From Daphnia pulex (taxonomy: Eukaryota; Arthropoda; Branchiopoda; Diplostraca; Daphniidae): a DNA stretch of 64,000 nucleotides. Below, one piece after another: positions 36,201 through 47,466 of the stretch (within the stretch, counting starts at the first letter, position 1; the number at the start of each line of letters is the position of its first letter). The stretch is taken from positions 7,068,001 to 7,132,000 of the forward strand of contig NC_060023.1 in the NCBI RefSeq assembly GCF_021134715.1, in the 5' to 3' direction. The translations under genes were made by a program, and so were the position numbers. The notes beneath the pieces were generated by a model. The model ran no database searches. It saw only the letters and a list, made by a program, of their open reading frames with translations, and was not told the origin of the DNA.

Positions 36201-39200
36201 TTGACATCACTCGAGATCGCTCTAAACTCATGATGTACATCTCACAGCCGGACTACATCACGAAGATAGCTGGAAGATTCAATATGACCACGTGTACACC
36301 CCTTGCTGTCCCGGCTGATCCTTGCTGTCGACTATCTCCTGACATGTCACCCCGGAATGAAGAAGAAGAAGCGGAAATGAAAACTATCCCCTTCAGAGAA
36401 GCTGTAGGATCCCTTATGCATATCATGGTCATGACTAGACCAGATATCGCCTATGCTGTAGGACAAGTGGCACAATACGCTCAGAAACCAGGAAAACAAC
36501 ACTGGCGTGCAGTCAAAAGGATTCTAGCCTATCTCATCAAAACCAAAAACTTTGGTTTGTGCTTTGGAAGATCTAGCGACCAACTAATCGGATTTTGTGA
36601 TGCAGATTATGCCGGAGATTTACAGACTCGTCGCTCTACATCTGGTTTCCTGTTTCTTTATCTTGGAGGACCAGTTTCGTGGGCCAGCCGGCGCCAACCG
36701 TGTGTAGCACTTTCCACCACAGAAGCCGAATTTGTTGCAGCTGCAGAAGCCCCCAAAGAAGCTGTATGGTTCCAACAACTACTGTCTGAACTAGGAATAG
36801 ACGGTCGCTCAACAACTCTTTATTGTGATAATCAAAGTGCCATTGCCTTAGTGAATAACCCTACCTTTCATCAACGCACAAAACATATCGATGTACGACT
36901 CTTTTACATCAGAGAGCTGCAAGAGAAGAAAACAATCAATGTTGTTTACATCAACACGGAGCAACAACTTGCTGATATACTCACAAAGCCATTGGCTGTC
37001 CCAAGATTTGAAAAATTACGAGATGCCCTAGGAGTTGTTCCAATCAAAATTTAGAGCTTAATATTTGAGGGGAAGTGTTGATTTCAAATATTATTCTCGC
37101 ACTGTTGCCTAAACCTATTTGTGTTGCGGAAACCCACAACACCTCCCTCCCCAAGGTTTGACGGTCTTGCACACCCGTCGTCTGCATTGACTTGCTTACT
37201 TCACGTGTTAAAAAAAGTCAAAAGTTAAAAAGGTGACTTAGAGTTTTGTAAAAAGCAAGTTAATCTGTACCCTCTTTGTTAAACTACTCAGGTATTAATA
37301 CAGCAAGTGCTATTCAATAGTTCGTATCTTATTTCTGTTAGCTTAATACTAAAATTAAACTCAACATTTTCACTGCCGGGCACAAAACACCATTCTGCTG
37401 GAGTCGATCGCTCTTGTATGAACCGCACTCGATTCGAGACGTACTGCTGCCATCTACTTGGCTCGCCCTTGATCCAGGCGAGAGAAACTTGCGAGTCCGT
37501 CCAGTAGAATGTTTCGATTTGTTCGATTTCCAATGCGACTTTGATGGCGGAGGCAACTTTCACTGCTACATGGCCTCCTAAAAGCTCCAACCTCGGCAGA
37601 GTGATTTGTTTGACTGGTGCAACACGTACCTTGCTGAGTACGATGGAAATGATGACGTTTCCATCTTCGTCTTCACTTCGCAGATATCCAACCGCTCCAT
37701 AAGCCTTGGTGCTGGCGTCGCAGAACAAATGTAGCTGTTGATTTTCGATTTTGTTCGGCAATCCGTGATGATACCATCTTGGAATCTTGATTGTTGACAG
37801 CAAATTGAGTTGATCGACCCAACTCCAGATCTCCTTTTTCACTGGCTCGGTCACCTCTTCGTCCCAGCTTAGTTTCAACTTCCATAAATTCTGCATCAAA
37901 ATGCGGATTGTGATTATCACGGGGGATATTAATCCAAGAATATCATAGACTCTGGCAGCAATTGATAAGATGGTTCTTAGGCATGATAGATGACGAACAG
38001 TAGCACAATATTCAATTAAAGTTGCTGTTGAGAAGGTAAGACAGTCGCTTGCCCGATGCCAGCCTGTTCCGAGAACCTTCATCTGATCGTTGTTGAATTC
38101 CATGGTCTCTTCTACTCGTTCGTCTTGATTCAGCTTGGCCAAACTCTCTTGTAGTTCAGCATCATTGGTTCGCCAGCGTCGGAGGGGCATTCCGGCCTTC
38201 GCGGCTATCTCGGTGGCTTCTTCTGCGATTTTCAGGCCCATGACGCGATTTTCAGTGCCAATTATGACGTCATCTACGAAGCAGTTCCGCTTGAGCATTC
38301 TCACAACTTCCGGGTGTTCACTTTCCTGTAAGGATAGATGATGTTGGATGACTGCAGCAAGATGGAACGGGCTGCTTGTCACTCCAAACACGACTCGTTT
38401 CCAGCGAAAAATCTTAAATTTTAATAAATTTGCTGTAGGATCCTCCACCCAAATGAATCGCAAGACATCGCGATCGCCTTCATCCACTTCGATTTGTAAA
38501 AATGCTTTCTCCATATCGGCAACGAGTGCCACTCGCCGACTGCGGAATCTGATGACAATATCCTGCATGGGTGGGACTAGATTTGGCCCCGAATTTAGTA
38601 GATCGTTTAGAGACGGGCTCCCAAAAGAAGCGTTGAATACTTGACGAATCTTTGTGCTGACCTTATCCATCCGAATAACAGCGTGATGAGGGATGTAATG
38701 GAGAATTCTGTTCCAACTTTTCGGGTCCTCTCCAAGAACTTCTTCGATGAATCCTCTTTTGAGGTGATCCAAAATGAGCTCGTGATAGCTCTTTAGCGTT
38801 TTCGGCGATCGTTTCAATCGTTGGATGAGACTCTGCGCTTGCTGTATAGCCGGACCTTCATTTGACGGCAGCTCCTCTTGATGCTCTTTCCATGGTAATT
38901 TGACACAGTAGCGATCTCCTCGTTTGGTGACTGTCGATTTGAAGTGCATCATGACCGGATCTGCTTCCAGCTGAGCCTGCGCGTCGTCTTCTTGTTCATG
39001 CACGCCATCCAAATCAAATAGACGACTAAGCATTGTTTCTGGTCTCTCACTTTCTTCTTCTTGTGCTCGGATGAGAAGAGCGATCGTTTGGTCTTGTTGC
39101 TCATCGGACGTGCACACAGCTCCATGTACAAACCAACCGAATATCGATTCAACGGCCATCAGATCTTGCGTGAGTCGAATTTGCGCACCGGTTAGCACTC

Positions 39201-40935
39201 TATAATAGTGCTCAGTTCCAATGAGAAGATCAATTTCTCCTTTCCATGTGGCTCCCCCCTTGGATTGGTAAGGATCTTCTGCCAGATTCAGGTGTCTGGC
39301 CTTCATGCTCTCTGCCCAGGGCCCATTCGGAACGAAGGGGATGGGATCGCATATGCGATTTGTTTCAAGGCAGCTAAGAATGATGAACGGCTGGCCTCCA
39401 ATCTCGCTTCCCAATCCAACATTCACGAGCGGTAGATTTTTAGTAGACGATCGACCTCCAAATCCACTAATTTTCAGCCGTTCTTGGTCGATTTTGCTAA
39501 GTCCGAGCGCCGTGCTGGCCTTAGATGTGATGTATGAACGGTGACTTCCAGCATCCAGCAAGCACCGAAATTTTTCTGATCCTTTAGGTCCCGTCAGAGC
39601 TAACGTAATTGTTTTCAAAAAAATGTCTTTGGCCGCACTGCTGGAATGAGCGCTTGTAGTCTCGCCTACTTTCTTCGCCGATTTTGCGTGTGGGACATCG
39701 CAGATGAATACATGATGAGATCCACTGCAATTCGTGCATGATCGCTTTGAATCACATTCCGAGGCCCGATGACCTTTTGTCGTGCAGATAAAACACCTGC
39801 CCTTTTTCTTCATGGCTTCCTTCCTTTCCTTTACTCCAAGATGGCATTTGAAACTCCGATGGGTTGTGGCGAAACAGAACATGCAAGGTGGAGCAGTGCT
39901 GTTGGATCCAGTGTCTGCTCTTGATTCCGTTTGTCGCTGGCTGCCAGTAGTGAGAGCGGATGTAGTTGGCCGGTCTTGATTGTGTCGTTGATGCTCTGGT
40001 CTGGTTGTTGTCTGTTGAGCGGGCCCAACACTATTCTTCAACTGCTTACATCTATCCCGAGCGGCCAATTCGTCACGGATGAACGTTAACATGGCCTCGA
40101 GATCGGTGGCACTTCTTTTCTTCTCTCGGTTCCAGATGAGAATCAATTCGTCGAGCAGCTTATGGAGCATTATCGTTACGATGAATCCTCCGAATGCCTT
40201 GATATTTTCGCCGAGTGTTTCGAGAGAACGAACATGAGTGTTCACCTCGGTGTATTATCGTTCCAATGAGGCGGTGTCCGTTGCTTGCTTGGTATTTTGC
40301 AAATTGTACAGACGACTCATATGAGCTTGCACTGCAATATCTTTGTTACCAAATAATTCCTTTAAAGTTTTGACGGCCTTCGGGTAAGAATCGTCGGTTA
40401 CTTCGAAACCTTCCACAGCACGCAGCGCCTTTCCAGTAAGATATTCGCGCAGATAGGAATATTTCTGCACGTCCGAAAGATCAGCATTCTGATCAAAATT
40501 AATTTTGAAGATGTCCCAAAAACTTCTCCATTTAAAAACATCTCCATCAAATTGCTTTATCTTCAGGTCAGGTAGCTTGACCCTTTTTGTAGTAGTCGGA
40601 ATGCTCCTTGATGGCGCTGCTGCTCTACTTGCTGCTTCAAGCTTTTCCGTGAGCTCCGTTTCGACTCGAATCCAAGCGTCTCGCATTTCTTCGCGTTCAT
40701 CCATCTCTATGTCAAGAACCGACAGGCTCGCAGCATCTCCGTTCGTGTCGGCCACCAGTTTCTGAATTTCTGTGTAGGCCTTTTCCATCGTCTCCCATTT
40801 TTGCTTGATTTGTGCTTGTAGAGTCTTGAGTCGCACTTCCGATGTGGTTTCATCTGCTAACGCAGTGTCGATTTCTCGAATCTTCGTGCCAAAATGCCGC
40901 TTGACTTGAGCCTTGGATCTTTGAAGTGTGTCCAT
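30213..40935 (-). CDS. gag-pol coding region of BEL element B (split by copia)
   Basis: On the minus strand from right to left. Gag has a predicted coiled N-terminus, then knuckles (CMFCFATTHRSFKC, CFICTTKGHRASEC) and a protease-like CLLDAGSHRSY. Reverse transcriptase has FVDDVIIG and RNase H has HLFCDASTKAYGAVGY. Left of the copia insertion lie an integrase zinc region (HRRLLHAGV ... CSTC), TGVDFAGPVY, and PWWGGFWERMV. Domains place it in the same superfamily as element A. Sequence and LTRs differ enough to be another family. Confidence 0.88.
32115..32416 (+). repeat. 5' LTR of copia element
   Basis: 302 bp. Identical to the 3' LTR over most of its length except one replaced block (see finding). 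Confidence 0.92.
32417..32431 (+). other. Copia primer-binding site, half-tRNA type
   Basis: GGTTATGGGCCCAG follows the LTR directly. Drosophila copia uses this same sequence, complementary to the anticodon arm of initiator tRNA-Met, so a tRNA fragment rather than the 3' end acts as primer. Application here is inference from identity of the motif. Confidence 0.85.
32457..37054 (+). CDS. gag-pol coding region of copia element
   Basis: Gag opens with a UBN2/Retrotran-gag-like start (KFDGTNFREWNFELR). A single CCHC knuckle CGYCFIPGHETKDC follows, then protease FADSGATQHM. The integrase has a zinc region, HSDVEGPM, RSDNGGEY and QNGVAERGNR. Reverse transcriptase has KARFVAKGYSQ and YVDDGIIF. RNase H has GFCDADYAGD and STTEAEFVAA, and the end is DILTKPLAVPRFEKLR. 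Integrase before reverse transcriptase is the copia order. The main frame is about 1340 codons. Confidence 0.92.
37076..37366 (+). repeat. 3' LTR of copia element
   Basis: 291 bp, preceded by the purine tract. Confidence 0.92.
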
Positions 40936-41889
40936 GTCTTTTGAGGTTGATTGTGTTTGAGCACAATTGAAATTGGGCCAGGCTTGCGCGGGACCAGGAT
41001 CTTCGGTCGGACCAGGCCTTTCGCCGCACCAGAATTGATCAAACGGACCAGGATTTTACTCCGGACCAGAAATGTTCAATAGGACCAGGCTCGAAACCGG
41101 ACCGGCGTTGAAATCGGACCAAATAAGTATCGGACCGTCGTTGAAAATTTTATCTGAAAATAGCTTGAAGAAGAATTAATAAAAAAATATGTTTGTTGAA
41201 AATGCTTTACTCTTCGTCGAATTCTTGTCCCAGAATTTGCAAAACTTCTTCTTCAGTTTGTTCTTGAATTGGCTCTTGAATTGGTTCTTGAATTGGTTCT
41301 TGAATTGGCTCTGGGTCGGCCTCTTTCTCTTTAATGATCTCAATCTTCTCCAATTTTTCTTCTTCGGGATTAAAGGCCTTCGGTAAAATTACAACTCGGC
41401 GTTGATCTTCAGCTTGTAAGGGAGCAACTTCCAGAATTATAACTCTTCGCCTCGGCTCTTGGTTTTCTTGTGGCGATCGGCGAGACTTGCTGACTCGGCC
41501 TCCAGTGGCCCGTCGCAAACGCGACTCGGGACTGTTTCGCTTGCGAGGCAGTTTCAAGCAGTTCAATTGCACACAAGTGTTCAACACAAATGAATGGGAC
41601 CGAAAAAAAAATCGAAAGAGATAATGAGGGGGAGAATTGACAGCCCAGTGGCAAATGTTACAAAGGAAAATTATTTTGAAAAAAACTCAAATCAAATTGT
41701 TTTGCTTCTAATCCTTGATAAACTCAATACTAAATGAAATTCAAGTGATACTGTCAAAATTCAATCAATGATGGAATGGATTCCGTTGGATAAAGTTTCA
41801 ACCAGCGTGACTTAAATATTTAATGGCGTCTAGAGTGGTTTTAAATTAATCAAAGAAAATTGAAAAATTATCTCCGGTTCGAAGGACCA
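40936..41889 (-). other. Leader of BEL element B with CTGGTCC repeats
   Basis: Between the 5' LTR and gag on the minus strand. 40975-41140 holds about eight spaced copies of CTGGTCC or near variants, echoing the start of the element's own primer site (TGGTCC, ending at 41889). A minus-strand frame at 41207-41587 (126 codons) has a charged N-half and a four-fold EPIQ repeat. Its status as a gene is unsure. Confidence 0.55.
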
Positions 41890-42313
41890 TATTGTAAATC
41901 ACCAATTAAATGAATAAATGACACGCTGGGAAGCTTACTTGTATGATGTATGAGTGATTGATGAATATTGATGAAGTACACAAAAACTATGAATAGGAAC
42001 TTGACACTTGATAAATCTAATGGAATAATGAAAGGGCGATAATTCAGTGAGAGTGAACGAAAGTGAACGAACAAAAAGGGGGTTTAAAACACTTGACAGT
42101 TGACACTTGTTTCGCACAGAGCGGTTTTCGAGTTGTTCTTTCTGAGACAGATGTTGGTTTGAATCTGATTTTGCTCTGAATGGAAAAGAATTAGGTCGAC
42201 GGATCGTCGCTAGTAGCGCCACTCGACTCGGCTCCACTTCTCCCGCTCAGAGGTCCAGTCTCTTTCTAGGGCGCACCTTCCGGCCGGCTCTCGTAACGAC
42301 GGGATTTTCCACA
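41890..42313 (-). repeat. 5' LTR of BEL element B
   Basis: 424 bp, plus-strand right end; adjoins the primer site at 41889 and the GGGGG duplication at 42314. Confidence 0.9.
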
Positions 42314-42384
42314 GGGGGCATCCGGGGTTGAACCGGGGACATTTCGATCTGCAGTCGAATGCTCTTCCACTGAGCTATACCCCC
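42314..42384 (-). tRNA. tRNA-Cys(GCA) split from its 3' flank by BEL elements
   Basis: The gene body is complete up to the acceptor end. Target duplication regenerated the five G bases, so only the natural 3' trailer and terminator were displaced about 19.6 kb (to 22697). T arm CCCGG-TTCAACC-CCGGA is better paired than in its sisters. With LTR sequence as its new 3' flank, termination would depend on that sequence. Confidence 0.8.
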
Positions 42385-42651
42385 GACATTTTTACATTTT
42401 ACCGCGTATTTGTATTATTCCTCCATTTTAATTAAGAGTTTCTGACTCTGAAATATCGATTGATATTTTTTAAAAATTGGATTTCTTTTCTCTGATATTT
42501 CCCGAAACGAAATGTTGATAATTGATGCCTATTTTATCATCGTGTGGCTTTCAGGTCAAGTCAGCTATATCCTTATTATATATTTGGGGGACATATACAT
42601 GTTATGTTGATTTTGGCGAAATAAATTTTTTGCCATCATTATGAAATTTAC

Positions 42652-42724
42652 GTTTCCATAGTGTAGTGGTTATGACGTCGGCTTTACACGCTAAAGGTCC
42701 TCAGTTCGATCCTGGGTGGAAACA
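42652..42724 (+). tRNA. tRNA-Val(TAC), slightly diverged
   Basis: As 8724 but with TATGACG in the D stem and one anticodon-stem mismatch (TCGGC/GCTAA). Confidence 0.8.
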
Positions 42725-43234
42725 ATTTTACTACTTTAATCCGAGTATGGAATTGCATTTCCTATTGTACTTTCTCGATAATAGCCAATATCTGGACTTG
42801 TGTACTGCTATGTAAAATGTGTAATGGAAGAAGAGCGGTAGGAATCTTACACGCTAACTAGCTAGTCTGTACACTTAAAAGGGTGCCACTACCAAGTTGT
42901 ATTTGTTTGGCTATCCGTCTGGTGTCATCCCAACGAAAAGCAGTCAAAACTGGCGCTTTTTTAACGCAACAATAACCGCTGAAGTTTTGACTTGATTACT
43001 GAAAAATGGTAATGTTACATCACTAGAGATAATTTTACAACTATGCAGTCTATCATCTTAGCACTCATTACATACAAAGTAAAAAGATAAAATATAGGAA
43101 TATCACTTATGTGTATCTTAGCAGTAAATCCTCATAACCACCGATGTAGTTATCACCATAGTGCGAGCGATAATCCAAGTGCATTTTACCATGACATATT
43201 AGATAGTATTGGATTACAACGTTGATTTGTATGA

Positions 43235-43272
43235 GCCTGGCTAGCTCAGTCGGAACAGCATGAGACTCTTAA
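43235..43272 (+). pseudogene. tRNA-Lys(CTT), 5' half only
   Basis: Same truncation point as at 9307. Confidence 0.85.
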
Positions 43273-43534
43273 GTATTAATTGCAATTTTACACACGACCG
43301 GGGTTTTACATTTTTCGCTAAGATTATCGTACCTGGCAGGTTCTTTCTATATTGTGCGCAAATCTGCTACAGATACAGTGATAATTCTATGGTGTGATTA
43401 TTGTTTTGTCACTATATATTTGATGTAAATCTTTAAATAAATGATACAAAAGTTTCCATATAAACAGGTAAGCATGCAGAAAACCGCAAGTTATTTCATT
43501 TTAAAACATCTTAATAAAGAACATCCGTTGTATA

Positions 43535-43606
43535 AGGGGGCACCCAGGTTTGAACTGGGGACATTTCGATCTGCAGTCGAATGCTCTTCCACTGAGCTAT
43601 ACCCCC
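43535..43606 (-). tRNA. tRNA-Cys(GCA), best copy
   Basis: All stems pair: acceptor GGGGGTA/TGCCCCC, anticodon TTCGA/TCGAA, T stem CCCAG/CTGGG with TTCAAAC. The strongest functional candidate among the Cys genes. Confidence 0.92.
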
Positions 43607-44003
43607 ATAAATGATTGTATGAGTTTAACTTCGACATTCTGGATTATAAGGTATTAATTTTGCGAAAAAAAAACTTATCTTTTAATTTTTGTTTCACACA
43701 GGATGCGCAAACAAAGAATCATTTGGTTAATAATTGAGTTTCTATTGAACAGGAGGCCACGTCAGATATTTCAGTTATTTAAGTGAAGAAACTGTGTGTT
43801 ATTAAATAATACTTCTTGAACAGCTTTAACGCAGATCAGTTTCCATAAGCTGATGAGAATTTCTTTCAAACTTTCAAAAGTCAGGCTGATACGTAGAAAT
43901 ATTTTTAGTGAGCTGATTTTCAAATTCAATAAACACAACAATGAAACAATTTAACTGAATAAACCCAATAATAGTTCATTCCCTGTATTAGATTCAACTT
44001 AAT

Positions 44004-44075
44004 AGGGGGCATCCGTGGTTGAACCGGGGACATTTCGATCTGCAGTCGAATGCTCTTCCACTGAGCTATACCCCC
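44004..44075 (-). tRNA. tRNA-Cys(GCA), second copy of pair
   Basis: Class of 10075. Confidence 0.72.
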
Positions 44076-44602
44076 GATATTTTTACATTTTACCGCGTAT
44101 TTGTATTATTCCCCTATTTTAATTAAGAGTAACTGACTCTGAAATATCGATTTATCCCTGAGGTATATTTATATACGAAGGTCCTTAACAATATAGGGTG
44201 TGGGGTATAGGGGGTAGGGTAGTAGTAGCTAGTAGTGAATTTCAGAGGGTTTAATGTCCATTTAGTTATCCTTTATACGTTTCTTCCCTGAATGACCAAT
44301 CGTCACCAAATTTTGTACGTAATTCTGTCAAAATTTGATACATGTCACACATTTGTACATGATGATCTTGATTTTAATAAATTTTTTGATCAAGTAAAAT
44401 TTCTATTCCCCTTTTTTTTAACAGTTAGTCATCAACCAAGAAGTTGAGGAACATTTTAAAAATGTTTGATCATACTCATTTTGAAGCTCTGGGTCATCTC
44501 TCTCTTCTTCCCTTGTCCTCTCCACAGTCATCAAGATCTTTTAGCGGTCGTGAACAGTTACCACCGATCTTCCACTTCCATTTACCTCCGAAAGTTTTTT
44601 AA

Positions 44603-45092
44603 CAATTAATCCACCACTCAACCGCACCAAATCCATGGACCCCACTTTTTTTCCCCATTCCACTATGGGACCAAGAAATCTGAAATAATTCAGGCATATC
44701 CAGTTTTTTAGTTCGGATTCACCTGTTTTTGCAGAATTTAAATATTCCCTGCCGTTCGGGAGATATTTAATGTTAAAGCTTGAGTTTTTTCAAATTTTAA
44801 CAATTTTAGGGGGTCTTTGGCATCGCTTTCTGGGTAAATGCTAACCTTTAAAAAAAAAAAAATTCAACCAAAAGTTTGCTTGGCCATCCCTTAATACCAA
44901 TCCAAAAGGAATTTACATTCCGAATTAGATTGACCGAGTTATTCCCAATCTAGTAAGTGTAATTTTGACCAGTTTCCCACCCAGCCTAGTCGCCATTTTT
45001 TATTACTCTCCCTCGCGTTCCTAGCGTCCATAGCGGAATGGGAAAAAAAGTGGGGTCCATGGATTTGGTGCGGTTGAGTGTTGGATTGCTTG
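44603..45092. mobile_element. MITE with TTAA target duplication, copy 4
   Basis: 490-bp copy of the 2640 element. Confidence 0.85.
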
Positions 45093-45135
45093 TTAAGTGT
45101 AATTTTTCAAAAGTTACAAATTTAAATTTCCTAAA

Positions 45136-45210
45136 TGGCTTGATCGAGCTTCGAACCCCGAACCATACCAGTGGCAGCCCGGGTTGCTAACCACGAGACC
45201 AACATTGACA
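45136..45210 (-). pseudogene. tRNA-like relic
   Basis: Copy of the 3174 relic; B box altered to GGTTCGAAGCT. Confidence 0.58.
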
Positions 45211-45499
45211 TAAGATTTAAGGGAAAACGTGGTCAGGTTGGTGTGTACACCAAACAATGTAACGAAAGACGAAGTAAAGCTATGGTAATATCGCTAGCGA
45301 CGCTACCATCGGTATCGATTTTGGAACCGGTCGTAAAACACTTAGGTTATATGCCTGAATTAATATTTTTTCAGCGGTGGTTTAATCTAACTGCTATAAG
45401 AGCACATCCATTTCTTTATAGTTAATATGTAACTAATAATTTTTCCAATTCCATGTTACTATAGTAATAAATGTTGGTAAAACTTAATCTAAACATGAA

Positions 45500-45548
45500 G
45501 TGCGACATGGGGTGGCGGGCAAAAGCCTCCGCCACACCTAAGTCGCAC
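45500..45548. repeat. Conserved GC-rich hairpin
   Basis: Full-length form; outer stem GTGCGAC/GTCGCAC intact. Confidence 0.65.
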
Positions 45549-46099
45549 CACTCATAATATTAACAGATTATTAGTCAATTAGTTATAAAGAATCAATTAT
45601 GAAAGAGAATAAAGGGAAACAGAATTTTCCAAACGATAAAGTATGTATTAATCTACCATAACCTTTATTTTCTGTCTCTTTAACGTTTAAAAAAATTACC
45701 GAAGGATATTACCGAAGGAATCTTGTATTGCAATGTGGCGTAAACTAGGTGTATTGAGAAGAGCACACAATTGTAACAATGACAGGGAAAAATATCAATA
45801 ATTAATGGCAATTGTATGCTTTTCTGTTCAATTTTAGAGGATCATTGCAGGTTTAATCGACAGTGCCACAACCGAATGGCCGTCAGAAAATACCGCTGGC
45901 ACGACAAAAGCCGATTTCTACCAGTAGAAGAAAAAGAACGATAAGAAAGATTATGCCCTATCGTTTTGCAAGGTACTTGTTTGATCACTGGGTATTTACA
46001 CTTTTCACGAGATATTCGTAAGAATGTGGAATGTGGTTTCATTCTGTTGGCAGACCTGACAATGGTCTTTTTTTTTTTAAAATGAAAGTGTTTATACTA

Positions 46100-46171
46100 T
46101 GGAGTTGCGGAGGATTGAACTCCGGGCTTTTCGCATGCAAAGCGAACACTCTACCACTGAGTTACAACCCC
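46100..46171 (-). tRNA. tRNA-Ala(TGC)
   Basis: Sound (TTCGC/GCGAA, CGGAG-TTCAATC-CTCCG). No CGC partner: a Leu gene follows after about 85 bp. Confidence 0.9.
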
Positions 46172-46256
46172 TTAATATTTTTTCGTTTGCTTTGAGTGAC
46201 TTTTGACGATTGCGACACGTATGTAAGTAAAAAAATAAAACTTGAAAGGAAGGTTT

Positions 46257-46393
46257 TGTCAAGAGTGGGGTTCGAACCCACGCCTTTCTCGAAGACCAGC
46301 ATGCCAAATAACGGATTTAACAAGATTACCTATTAATCTATTATTTGATTTTGTATCTTAAGTCTGGCGCCTTAACCACTCGGCCATCTTGAC
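46257..46393 (-). tRNA. tRNA-Leu(TAA), intron-containing
   Basis: Sound arms. The intron differs from the other copies at a few positions, and the arm after the anticodon reads GCTGG where the others have TCTGG or similar. Confidence 0.88.
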
Positions 46394-47191
46394 ATTGTTA
46401 TCGCAATGACTACTTATATTGCAATGTGGCGTAAACTAGATGTATTGAAAAGAGCACGCAATTGTAACTATGACAGGGCAAAATATCAATAATTAATGGC
46501 AATTATATGCTTTTCTGTTCAATTTTCGAGGATCATGGCAGGTTTAATCGACAGTGCCACAACCGAATGGCCGTCAGAAAATACCGCTGGGACGACAAAA
46601 GCCGGTTTCTACCAGTAGAAGAAAGGAAGGATAAGAAAGATTATGCCCTATCCTTTTGCAAGTACAGTATGGTCCAAAAAAATCCGAACAACCTAAAAGC
46701 CACCTATCAGTCATGTGGGAACTATGTTAGGCTTTTCAGTCCTAATTTTGGGGGCTAAGAACAAAGCGAAAGGTGGGAAGAAGGAAAAAGGAGTAATAGG
46801 CTCATTTAGCCACTGTTCATGCCTTTCCCCCCCAAAAAATCATGAATGAAACCAGACAGGCTGTCTGGAATTTCCTTTGCGGGTAAAAACGAATAACCGC
46901 ATTGCAATAGCCTTAGGCCTTAGGCCCTAGGCTCACCGTCAATATTTCGACAAGTGACAAGAAAAGAAAAAACTGTCCAAATCCTGCACCATAAAGCGAG
47001 AAAAATTCAAAGTTATCGTAATGTTGCTTTGAATCACGTTTCATGCAATTCAATTTTGACCGAATGTCGTGATGTCAATGAAATCATTTCATTGGCGATT
47101 ATTAATAATTTCCTATCATTTTCCTATCATTTAATTAAAGAAGTAATGAAAAACGACAATTTGATTGTCAATAAAACAAGATTTCATTTTT

Positions 47192-47262
47192 TGGAGATGC
47201 CGAGATTTGAACTCGGGACTTACGGGGCAGGAGATAACTACCGGAACCACTAGACCAACACT
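47192..47262 (-). pseudogene. tRNA-like module in foldback left arm
   Basis: Perfect T arm CCGAG-TTCAAAT-CTCGG followed by CATCTCC. The A box GGTCTAGTGG resembles tRNA-Glu/Gly. The 5' acceptor and anticodon stem do not pair. Confidence 0.6.
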
Positions 47263-47394
47263 GAGTTATTTAACAAGTTTTATTTTAAAAATAAAAACGA
47301 AACAAGAAAGTTATTATTTAGTCCAATGCCCTTCAGCCTGACCTCATAAGTCTAAACGAGAAAATATTGAATCAGACAATCTTTTCCAGTATCC

Positions 47395-47466
47395 TAGTCC
47401 CAGTCTAGTGGATACGGGAGTTTTCTACTACCCCTAAGGTCCCGAGTTCAAGTCTCGGCATCTCCA
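47395..47466 (+). pseudogene. tRNA-like module in foldback right arm
   Basis: Mirror copy of 47192-47262: GTCTAGTGG A-box part, then CCGAG-TTCAAGT-CTCGG and CATCTCC. It lies in the element's inner arms, so it was carried within the element. Confidence 0.6.

Larger units (their letters stand above)
32115..37366 (+). mobile_element. Ty1/copia LTR retrotransposon inside BEL element B
   Basis: A 5.25-kb element with LTRs beginning TGTTGATTTC and ending CAACA, 5-bp TTTTC duplications (32110-32114, 37367-37371), a GAGGGGAAG purine tract and a long pol frame. The gag part carries AT-rich intron-like stretches. It looks essentially whole and is the youngest of the nest. Confidence 0.94.
29769..42313 (-). 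mobile_element. BEL/Pao LTR retrotransposon B, interrupted by copia
   Basis: Minus-strand element with 424-bp LTRs at both ends that differ by about one base. The 5-bp target duplication is GGGGG (29764-29768 and 42314-42318). Primer site TGGTCCTTCGAACCGG lies next to the right LTR, and purine tract AAGGGGGGAG next to the left. About 5.25 kb of the span is a later copia insertion. It landed in the target duplication of element A, inside the same tRNA-Cys gene. It is broken by the copia insertion and perhaps one more interruption. Recent by LTR identity. Confidence 0.92.
42385..44075. repeat. Short tRNA block (Val, Lys fragment, Cys, Cys)
   Basis: A 1.69-kb unit following the split Cys gene with no Leu/Ala part. 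It is either a deletion product or an ancestral short repeat. Confidence 0.8.

Noticed and set aside
46954-47253. 99-codon frame with a tRNA-like tail
   Set aside because: It lies inside an arm of the foldback element and ends in antisense tRNA-like sequence; no domain.
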